A stretch of DNA of 40,406 nucleotides from Ignavibacteria bacterium (GTDB lineage Bacteria; Bacteroidota; Ignavibacteria; Kapaibacteriales; UBA2268): NCBI GenBank assembly GCA_012522895.1, contig JAAYJM010000195.1, positions 1 to 40,406 of the forward strand, given 5' to 3'. The notes beneath the pieces were generated by a model. The model did no database searches, was not told the DNA's origin, and saw only the letters and a list, made by a program, of their open reading frames with translations. Both the position numbers and the translations under genes were made by a program. Positions 33,163 through 40,406 of the stretch are shown here, piece after piece; position 1 is the stretch's first letter; each line of letters starts with the position of its first letter.

Positions 33163-35555
33163 TGAAAAGCAAAGCAAAACATATAAATAAGCCGCTTTTT
33201 AGTAAAACTAACAAACAGTTTGCATGGATTATTCTTATCCTTGTTTTTTGCTTTTCAAGTTTGCTTTCTCAAAAATCTTATGCTTCAAATGATACGAAAA
33301 ACTCGGTGGGTAGAGAATTTTGGATTTGCTTTCAAAAGAATTTTAAAGAATCGAAGCAAAGTTCGTCCCGAGACAGCTTGCAGCTTGAACTTTTTATTTC
33401 TGGCGATAAAGACGCAAGAGTCATCATAGAAATAAAGGGAATTGGCTATAAAAATGTGGTGGATATTAAAAAGGACGAGGTTCTAAACATCCCACTTCCT
33501 AAAGAAGCGCAAGTCCTTAGTAGCGATAAAATTGAGCAACTTGCTGTATATATAAAGTCCGATAACCCAATAACAGTTTATGGCTTAAATAGACGTTTTC
33601 AGACCACAGATTCTTTTCTTTGTTTTCCAATGGAGGTGCTTGGAAAAGAATATCGCGCAATGGCTTATTACGTTTCAGATGGTCTAATGTCTCAATTTGC
33701 TATTGTGGCAACCGAGGACAATACCGATGTTAATATTCTGCCTTCTGTTCACACAAGCAACCATTTAGCGGAACAGCTTTATACGGTTAAGCTAAATAAA
33801 GGCGAGGTTTATCAAGTTGTTGCAAAGAACGACAATACTAATAAATGCGATTTAACTGGCTCAATAATCAAGGCAAATAAGAAAATTGCTGTTTTTAGCG
33901 GGCATCAATGTGCTTATGTTCCGCAAAAAATTCTTGCCTGCAATCATTTAATTGAGCAGATGCCTCCTGTTCCCTCTTGGGGAAAGCACTTTTACATTGG
34001 CAAACTGCAAGGTCGCTCTTTTTATACGTATAGAGTTTTAGCTAACGAGACGGATACTCGAATTTTTGAAGATGATAAACTTGTTGCAACGCTAAAAAAT
34101 GGTGAATTTTACGAAAATAATTCTGATCAAGACATTCAAGTTACAGCAGATAAACCCGTTTTAGTTGCCCAATACTCGCAAGGCTTTAAAAACTCTGATT
34201 CTATTGGCGACCCAATGATGATTATGGTCAGCCCTACACAGCAATTTTTGAAGCATTATCGCTTTGCTACTCCAGTCAACGGGCAATGGCGCCACTATAT
34301 TAATGTTGTTTCACCCACAAACTCTGTTAACACAATTTTGCTGAACGGCAAGCCAGTTGATACCACAAGATTTGAGCTGCTTGGGAAATCGCGCTATTCT
34401 ATTGCCTGCATTGAAGTTCCTTTTGGGACTCATATTATTCAAGGCGCAATGCCTTTTGGTATGTATTCTTATGGCTTTGGTTTTGGACGCGATTCTTATG
34501 ATGCTTATGGAACTATGGCCGGACAATCTTTCGTAGATTATCAGCCAGCTGAAGACGTGCTTGCTCCGATTGGGGAATGCGAAAAAACCGATTCATATAC
34601 CGAGCTTACTTTTTGGGACGATAGAGATGACGACACAGGCATTTTATCAGTAAAAGTGCTTGAAAATGAATATATGATCGCAAGCATTCCAGAGATTAGC
34701 GCCGGAGCTCCAAGAGCTTCTTTCAAGGTTACGCCGCAGTTTAAAGACGCTTCCGGAAGAATTGTTTTTCAGGTTTTGGACATTGCTTTAAATAAATCAG
34801 TTTTCACGCTTTGCTATTTATACGATTTGCCTTTGAATAGATTTATTTTCAAGCTTAGCGAGGGAAATGTTGAAAATTGCTCTTCTGATGGCGGCTGGTA
34901 TGCAGGTGGATTTTTAAAGTTATCTGCAAATATGCACTCTGCTTCATTTTCGTCAAGTGGCAATTTAATTTCAAATGGCAATTTTTCTAATAGTGCTGGC
35001 GTTGGAGGTTTTGCTGGATTATATTTAGGGCGAAGAGTTGGAGGTCCTTACATTCTATCTGCTCGCTTATCACTTGAAAATTATGGAGGAACGATAGAAA
35101 GTCCCGACAGCATCAGCTCGAAAGTTCGCACCGAAACTGGGGAGCTAAAAACTCTCCAAGAAGCAAGAACAGTTACTCTTGACGGCTTGTTTTTAAATCT
35201 CAACTTTGCTTGCGAATACTATTTAAACCCAAGTATTTATCTTCTGGGGGGGCTTAATCTTGGCTTTAGCTTATCCAGTGCGATAAGTGCGGAGCAGACG
35301 ATTCTTTCACCAAGCGATTTTGCATACCAAGGTGATGTTCGCTCTTTTCCATTGAACCTAAAAAATTTAAACTCGATGAACAAACTTAGACTTGGCGCTT
35401 TTGCGGGTCTTGGCTTTACCGTTCCTATTCATCGCAGGTTCAATCTTTTCACCGAAGTCTACTATAATCATTCATTATCAAATATAATTGACGATGGCAC
35501 TTGGAAAATTCACAATCTAAGCTTCCAGCTTGGCGCAAGATTTAGAGTTAGATAA
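33159..35555 (+). CDS. IgGFc-binding-like surface protein with C-terminal predicted outer-membrane beta-barrel
   Basis: N-terminal GREFWICFQKNF...ISGDKDARVIIEI...VYGLNRRFQTTDSFLCFPMEVLGKEYRAMAY...FAIVATEDNTDVNILPS...KANKKIAVFSGHQCAYVP; C-terminal alternating strands ending GAFAGLGFTVPIHRRFNLFTEVYYNHSLSNII...FQLGARFRVR. ATGA overlap with the upstream gene. Confidence 0.75.
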   Translation: MMKSKAKHINKPLFSKTNKQFAWIILILVFCFSSLLSQKSYASNDTKNSVGREFWICFQKNFKESKQSSSRDSLQLELFISGDKDARVIIEIKGIGYKNVVDIKKDEVLNIPLPKEAQVLSSDKIEQLAVYIKSDNPITVYGLNRRFQTTDSFLCFPMEVLGKEYRAMAYYVSDGLMSQFAIVATEDNTDVNILPSVHTSNHLAEQLYTVKLNKGEVYQVVAKNDNTNKCDLTGSIIKANKKIAVFSGHQCAYVPQKILACNHLIEQMPPVPSWGKHFYIGKLQGRSFYTYRVLANETDTRIFEDDKLVATLKNGEFYENNSDQDIQVTADKPVLVAQYSQGFKNSDSIGDPMMIMVSPTQQFLKHYRFATPVNGQWRHYINVVSPTNSVNTILLNGKPVDTTRFELLGKSRYSIACIEVPFGTHIIQGAMPFGMYSYGFGFGRDSYDAYGTMAGQSFVDYQPAEDVLAPIGECEKTDSYTELTFWDDRDDDTGILSVKVLENEYMIASIPEISAGAPRASFKVTPQFKDASGRIVFQVLDIALNKSVFTLCYLYDLPLNRFIFKLSEGNVENCSSDGGWYAGGFLKLSANMHSASFSSSGNLISNGNFSNSAGVGGFAGLYLGRRVGGPYILSARLSLENYGGTIESPDSISSKVRTETGELKTLQEARTVTLDGLFLNLNFACEYYLNPSIYLLGGLNLGFSLSSAISAEQTILSPSDFAYQGDVRSFPLNLKNLNSMNKLRLGAFAGLGFTVPIHRRFNLFTEVYYNHSLSNIIDDGTWKIHNLSFQLGARFRVR

Positions 35556-35561
35556 ATTTCC

Positions 35562-36293
35562 CTACTCATCTAACAACTTCAAAAATTCATTTCGCAAATT
35601 TAAGTCGTTTGCAAGATAGCCACGCATAACCGAGCTAACCATAAATGATTTTTCTTCCGAGCCGCGAACCCCGCGAGCTATCATACAATAGTGCTTCGCT
35701 TTAATCACAACGCCAAGTGCTTTGGGACGAATAAGCTCTTCAATGTAGTCCGCAATTTGTTCGCCAAGCTCTTCCTGAATTTGCCCGCGGCGAGCAAACC
35801 AATCTACAATCCTGCTTAGTTTCGACAAGCCAATGACAAAATTACCGGGTATATAACCGATGGCGCAATTGCCAGAAATTGGCTGCCAATGATGAGAACA
35901 AACTGACATTATTTCAATTCCCTTGCTAATAATGAGCTCATCAACTTTTTTTCTATTTGGAAAAACTGTGCTGTTGGGTGGCGGGGCATATCTGCCAGTC
36001 AAAAGCTCATTTACAAACATTTTGGAAAGACGCCTCGCTGTTTTTTCGCTATTGGGGTCGTTTCTCGAAATACGCAAAATATCCATGATTTCCAAAAATT
36101 TTTGCTCAAGCTGTTCAAGCATTTCAGCGCGTTCTTCTTGATTTATCTCGCGGTTATCGTTTGCATCGAAAAGCTCATAACCCATTTGGCTTTTCTGGGG
36201 ATATTTTATTGCAGAAAAGTTGTTTTCAAGGTCTATATTTATTAAATCTGTTTTTTTGTTTAAATTTTTTCTGATGTTTTCATTAATTGCCAT
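35562..36293 (-). CDS. folE: GTP cyclohydrolase I
   Basis: TARRLSKMFVNELLTGRY, IEIMSVCSHHWQPISGNCAIGYIPGNFVIGLSKLSRIVDWFARRGQIQEELGEQIADYIEELIRPKALGVVIKAKHYCMIARGVRGSE. Confidence 0.95.
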   Translation of the reverse strand: MAINENIRKNLNKKTDLINIDLENNFSAIKYPQKSQMGYELFDANDNREINQEERAEMLEQLEQKFLEIMDILRISRNDPNSEKTARRLSKMFVNELLTGRYAPPPNSTVFPNRKKVDELIISKGIEIMSVCSHHWQPISGNCAIGYIPGNFVIGLSKLSRIVDWFARRGQIQEELGEQIADYIEELIRPKALGVVIKAKHYCMIARGVRGSEEKSFMVSSVMRGYLANDLNLRNEFLKLLDE

Positions 36294-36690
36294 AATATTC
36301 TACAAAACTATTATCTGTTTCAAAAATTTTAATTTTATAAAGTTTTCCACTTGGTAATTTATTTTCTAAAATTTGCCAAAAAGCAGTCGCAAGATTTTCA
36401 ATCGAGGGTATTTGATTCTTTAAAAAATCTAGATCCGTATTTAAATTTTTGTGGTCAACTTTTTCAATTATTTCCTTTTCAATAAGGCTTTTAAGTATTT
36501 TTAAATCAATAGCATAACCAGTAAGAGGGTTTATATCTCCGCAAACTGTTACCTCCAATTTATAGTTATGCCCGTGCCCATTTTTATTGCTGCATTTACC
36601 GAATATTTTTTCATTTTCTTCGTCGCTTAGCTCTGGATTGAAAACGCGATGAGAAGCTGAAAAGTTCGTTATTTTTGTTATATAGTGCAT
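36283..36690 (-). CDS. 6-pyruvoyl-tetrahydropterin synthase / QueD family protein
   Basis: TNFSASHRV, FGKCSNKNGHGHNYKLEVTVCG, IDLKILKSLIEKEIIEKVDHKNLN, ENLATAFWQIL; overlaps folE by 11 bp. Confidence 0.9.
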   Translation of the reverse strand: MHYITKITNFSASHRVFNPELSDEENEKIFGKCSNKNGHGHNYKLEVTVCGDINPLTGYAIDLKILKSLIEKEIIEKVDHKNLNTDLDFLKNQIPSIENLATAFWQILENKLPSGKLYKIKIFETDNSFVEYYGN

Positions 36691-36715
36691 TTTTTTTCTA
36701 TTTTTTTTTAAAAGA

Positions 36716-37189
36716 TTATCTATTTATTTCCAAAATTTCAAAAAGCAGTTTTCCCGCTGGAACTTTGACCTCGACCTGCTCGCCAATAGCTTTTCCCATT
36801 AAAGCTTTGCCAATAGGCGAGAGGACGGAAATTTTTTGCTTTTCAAAATCGGCTTCGGCATCGCTAACGAGCATATATTCCAAAATTGCATTGTTCTTTT
36901 TGTTCTGAACCTTTACTTTTGAAAGAATGTAAACCTTGTCGTTTGGGAGTTCATCGGGTCTAATCACCTGAACGCGTCCCAAAGTGCTTTCTAATTTATT
37001 AATTTTTATTTCAAGAAGCTCTTGGAGTTGCTTAGCAGCATCATATTCAGCATTTTCAGATAAATCACCGTGAGAGCGTGCATCTGCAATTTTTTGAGCT
37101 ACTTCCTTACGCTCAACAGTTTTTAAATAATGAATTTCTTCTTCTAAATTCTGAACTCCCTCTTTTGTCATATAAACGACATTAGACAT
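36716..37189 (-). CDS. greA: Transcription elongation factor GreA
   Basis: YMTKEGVQNLEEEIHYLKTVERKEVAQKIADARSHGDLSENAEYDAAKQLQ; LSPIGKALMGKAIGEQVEVKVPAG. Confidence 0.96.
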   Translation of the reverse strand: MSNVVYMTKEGVQNLEEEIHYLKTVERKEVAQKIADARSHGDLSENAEYDAAKQLQELLEIKINKLESTLGRVQVIRPDELPNDKVYILSKVKVQNKKNNAILEYMLVSDAEADFEKQKISVLSPIGKALMGKAIGEQVEVKVPAGKLLFEILEINR

Positions 37190-37227
37190 AGCAATTCTCC
37201 CTTTTAAGGATTATAAAATGAAATTTA

Positions 37228-38871
37228 TTACATTTTTTCTGGGGCAGAAATACCGAGTATTTTAAGCCCATTAAATAGTATGTTTTTTGTGGTCAAAGCT
37301 AAATTTATTCTTGCTTGAAAAAGCTGAGCATCTGCATCAATAATTCTGCAATTATGATAAAACTGATGGAAAAGAGCAGCTAAATTCCGCAAATACTCCG
37401 TAACTATGTTAGTTTCTAATTTGCTTGCGGCAAGCTCTATTTTATCTTCAAAATTCAATATTTCCTTGATTAAAGCTAACTCCTCCTTAGTTTGAAGATT
37501 GGAGTAATCTGGCTTTGAGTCTATTTCCATTCCTTTTTCTTGGGCATTGGCAAGTATAGAACAAATGCGAGCATGGGCATATTGCAAGTAAAAAACCGGA
37601 TTTTTTTCGCTTTGTTCTTTTGCAAGCGCCAAATCGAATTCAAGATGGGTCGTAGAAGCACGCATTAAAAGGAAAAATCGCACCACGTCAGCACCCACTT
37701 CCTCCAAAAGCTCGTCTAATGTATAGGACTTGCCAGAGCGTTTGGACATTTTTACCTGCTCGCCAGCCTCGGTTAATGTAACAAACTGGTAGAAAAGGAT
37801 TTTTATTTTGCTTGAATCGTAAGCAAGTGCCTCCACTGCACGAATCACGTCTGGCGCTGAGGCTATGTGGTCAGAGCCAAGCACGTCTATTATAATATCG
37901 AATCCGCGCTTTAATTTATTTAGATGATATGCAATGTCGGGCAGGCGGTATGTTGGCTCGCCGCTTGATTTGATAATCACCCTGTCCTCTTTCATACCGA
38001 GCTTTGTATAGCTTAGCCAAGAGGCGCCGTCTTTTTCATAAATCAGCCCTTTTTCTTTTAAAGCCTTAATAGTGTCTTGGGTTTCGCCGCTGCTATAAAG
38101 ACTGTCTTCATTAAAATAAACATCGTGATGAACGCCTAAATGCTTTGATGTCGCAATTATTTTATCGAAGCAATATTTTTCCCCAATTTTCCTTATTTCA
38201 TTCAGGTTTTCTGCTGTGTTTTCTTTAAAGCGATCTTTGTGCTTTTCGATTATATTTTGAGCTATATCTTTAATGTAATCACCAAAATAGCCGTCTTCAG
38301 GAAAAGGGAAATCCTGCTCGCCAAGTAACTGCCTGTGCCTTGCGTAAATGGATTTCGCAAGATTATTCATTTGATTGCCCGCATTATTAAAATAATACTC
38401 GCGGGTTACTTGATAGCCGCACCATTGCAAAATATTTGCAATAGTATCTCCAATTGCGGCATTTCTACCATGCCCCAAATGGAGCAAGCCCGTAGGGTTA
38501 GCACTCAAAAATTCAATATTTACTTTTTTATTTTTTCCAATATTAAGCCGTCCAATTTCAGTGCCTTTTTGGGCAAGCTCTTTAAAGCAATCAAGAAAAT
38601 ATTGTTTTGTAAATTTGATATTGATGAAACCGGGGTTAATAGCTTTTATTGAATGAATTTGCCTGCTATCGAAACTTAAAATTTGAATTAGTTCATTTGC
38701 AATGTCAAGTGGCTTTTTTTTCAGCTGCTTTGCAAGTTTCATTGCGATATTTGTAGAAAGGTCGCCGTGTTCGGGGTTATTGGGAGTTTCAAATTGTAGC
38801 AAGCTGAGGTCGGAGACAGCCAATTTTTTTAGTCCTTCACTAAATATCTCAATTACAATCTGATGCTTCAT
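37228..38871 (-). CDS. argS: Arginine--tRNA ligase
   Basis: VNIEFLSANPTGLLHLGHGRNAAIGDTIANILQWCGYQVTREYYFNNAGNQM; VKMSKRSGKSYTLDELLEEVGADVVRFFLLM; DALR-type C-terminus. Confidence 0.96.
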   Translation of the reverse strand: MKHQIVIEIFSEGLKKLAVSDLSLLQFETPNNPEHGDLSTNIAMKLAKQLKKKPLDIANELIQILSFDSRQIHSIKAINPGFINIKFTKQYFLDCFKELAQKGTEIGRLNIGKNKKVNIEFLSANPTGLLHLGHGRNAAIGDTIANILQWCGYQVTREYYFNNAGNQMNNLAKSIYARHRQLLGEQDFPFPEDGYFGDYIKDIAQNIIEKHKDRFKENTAENLNEIRKIGEKYCFDKIIATSKHLGVHHDVYFNEDSLYSSGETQDTIKALKEKGLIYEKDGASWLSYTKLGMKEDRVIIKSSGEPTYRLPDIAYHLNKLKRGFDIIIDVLGSDHIASAPDVIRAVEALAYDSSKIKILFYQFVTLTEAGEQVKMSKRSGKSYTLDELLEEVGADVVRFFLLMRASTTHLEFDLALAKEQSEKNPVFYLQYAHARICSILANAQEKGMEIDSKPDYSNLQTKEELALIKEILNFEDKIELAASKLETNIVTEYLRNLAALFHQFYHNCRIIDADAQLFQARINLALTTKNILFNGLKILGISAPEKM

Positions 38872-39296
38872 TCTGCTTCGCTCTGTTTAAATAAATCGTT
38901 CTTTTTAATAGGCTTAATCCTTCCTTTGCCGCTCAGCTGATAGAATTTAGAATCGCCCCACAAGCTCTCTAACTTATAGAAATTGCGTGTTTCTTTTAGC
39001 ATTACGTGGACAACTACATCGAAAAAGTCGAGTAAAATCCACTGTGCGTTTTCTGTGCCTTCCACTTTTGGAGTTTGAAGTCCAGTATGTTTGCACTCCA
39101 GCACAATATGCTCAGCAATAGCGCGAGCTTGAATGTCCGATTCTGCGGAGCATACGACAAAATAATCGGCTGGCGAGCTTTCAATACTCGTTAAGTCCAT
39201 TATATAAATATAGCTTGCAATTATTTCATCAGCAAGCTTGGCGCATAAGGCAGCTAAGCCTTTTGCTGTTCTTGGTTTACTTCTTTTTTGACTCAA
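38868..39296 (-). CDS. rsfS: Ribosomal silencing factor RsfS (Iojap/YbeB)
   Basis: YIMDLTSIESSPADYFVVCSAESDIQARAIAEHI, WILLDFFDVVVHVMLKETRNFYKLESLWGD; 4-bp ATGA overlap with argS. Confidence 0.93.
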   Translation of the reverse strand: MSQKRSKPRTAKGLAALCAKLADEIIASYIYIMDLTSIESSPADYFVVCSAESDIQARAIAEHIVLECKHTGLQTPKVEGTENAQWILLDFFDVVVHVMLKETRNFYKLESLWGDSKFYQLSGKGRIKPIKKNDLFKQSEAE

Positions 39297-39486
39297 AGTA
39301 TTTAGTATTTTCCCTTTTATTTTAGTAAAAAATCAAAATTAACGATATTCTTATTTTTAAACAAGTTATTTATATTGAATTTTGCAATTTGCGGTAGAAA
39401 TAAAAGCAAGGGGGATGCTTTTAAGATTCGATGGAAAGAGACTGCTAAAAAAAGATAATTTCGTTTGAAAAACTTTTGAGCGTCTT

Positions 39487-40406
39487 TTATTCAAGTAGCT
39501 TTTCATCTTTAATTGCTTCAAAAAAAGGAATGTCTGGCAAAGCGGATTCGGCAATGCCTTTAATTTTGCCATAAAAGTAGGAGCTATTATTAAGAATTTT
39601 TTCTAATTGTGCGTCGCGTTCTCCCCATATTTTTTGAATTTGCATTTTTTCCTTTTCATAATTTTTCTTCAGCGAATAAAAGCCATCGAGCATTGCTTCA
39701 AACTGCCCGCGAAACTCTTGACCTGTCAAATAGTTATAAAGCATCTCCATTCGCGTTTCCCTGCCTTCGTTTGTGATAGCAACTCGATGAACCTCAAGCA
39801 CGCTATAACGAAGCACCGGAACAAGCCAAGGGTATTCACGAATAGAGCAAATCCAAACGCCATCTTTAAAAAAGAATTTGCATTGTCCATCGGACTTTGC
39901 CTCAGAAATAATTACCAAAATGTCCGCTTTTTCTTGCAAATTGTCTTCTTTTAGCTTGCTAATCCAATTTTTATCGAAATTTTTGGTTCGCTTGCTTTCA
40001 TAGTAAATCTTTCCGCAAAGATCTCCCGTACTGTTTTTAATAATTTGAGTGATGTCGGCGCCTCGAACACCTTTTTTCACCTCAATTATTTCATCAAAAG
40101 GAAAGAGCTCTTTCAGTGTTTTTTCTATTTCAAGCTCTTGGACCTCACCTTGCAACTGCACTGAGCCTTGTTCGGCTCGCTTTCTCAAGTCCTCAATTTG
40201 CTTGTGCATATCTTCTATTGTTTTATCGCGTTCTTTCAAGGTCAATTTAAAATCGTCTTCGACTCGCTGAGAAACTTTTTCTCGCTCCTCTTGAAGTTTT
40301 TTGCTGAACTCCTTTTCTTTTTCGGAACTTACTTGCTCTTTTATTTCTTCTTTTTCACGTTTTAATATCTCAATTTCTGCACTCATTTTATTAAAATCTC
40401 TTAGCT
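39487..40406 (-). CDS. DUF2130-family coiled-coil protein, probably 5'-truncated at the window edge
   Basis: Coiled-coil N-terminus then LFPFDEIIEVKKGVRGADITQIIKN...GKIYYESKRTKNFDKNWISKLKEDNLQEKADILVIISEA...VWICSIREYPWLVPVLRYSVLEVH. The frame is open upstream of Met (LRDFNKM) to the window end. Confidence 0.8.
   Translation of the reverse strand, partial: LRDFNKMSAEIEILKREKEEIKEQVSSEKEKEFSKKLQEEREKVSQRVEDDFKLTLKERDKTIEDMHKQIEDLRKRAEQGSVQLQGEVQELEIEKTLKELFPFDEIIEVKKGVRGADITQIIKNSTGDLCGKIYYESKRTKNFDKNWISKLKEDNLQEKADILVIISEAKSDGQCKFFFKDGVWICSIREYPWLVPVLRYSVLEVHRVAITNEGRETRMEMLYNYLTGQEFRGQFEAMLDGFYSLKKNYEKEKMQIQKIWGERDAQLEKILNNSSYFYGKIKGIAESALPDIPFFEAIKDEKLLE

Noticed and set aside
39366-39572. 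68-aa minus-strand ORF overlapping the DUF2130-like 3' end
   Set aside because: Overlaps the C-terminus of a well-supported CDS in another frame; no motif.
39487-40406. DUF2130-like protein considered as a defence or nuclease system component
   Set aside because: Only one gene, truncated at the window edge, with no partner visible; a defence role cannot be supported from this sequence.

Overview
The window is an ordinary chromosomal segment from an AT-rich Bacteroidota/Ignavibacteria/Kapabacteria-like bacterium. That placement is inferred from the LpxC-FabZ fusion, type IX secretion (T9SS) C-terminal domains and TAnnTTTG promoter motifs. Two blocks of conserved genes flank one accessory block. 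Left block (1-16.3 kb): lpxC/fabZ fusion, lpxA, a polyprenyl-phosphate sugar transferase, phosphate acyltransferase, a TauE/SafE permease, an FtsL-like protein, asnS, a Wzz-like protein, a CoA-disulfide reductase with rhodanese domain, a CcsA/CcmC-like protein, dxr, rseP, tRNA-Arg(CCG) and a TPR protein. Accessory block (16.3-35.6 kb, all + strand): a cell-surface cluster of five consecutive secreted proteins with T9SS-type C-terminal domains or related CTD-like tails. It includes a 2721-aa protein whose Pmp-like (GGAIY) beta-helix is interrupted by an apparently complete seven-bladed Ycf48-like propeller, a dockerin-like protein and several cohesin-like proteins. It ends with an IgGFc-binding-like domain fused to a predicted outer-membrane beta-barrel. 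Right block (35.6-40.4 kb, - strand): folE, a PTPS/QueD-like gene, greA, argS, rsfS and a DUF2130-like protein. The strongest non-coding signals are three related heptanucleotide arrays placed sense-oriented at gene 3' ends, one of them a perfect G-quadruplex motif and one encoding a protein C-terminus. There is also a mosaic of dispersed inverted repeats at 6.1-6.4 kb, a frameshifted ankyrin-repeat remnant, and several hairpins. No CRISPR array, rRNA, transposase or phage genes were seen. All protein family calls are by eye from motifs; no searches were run.
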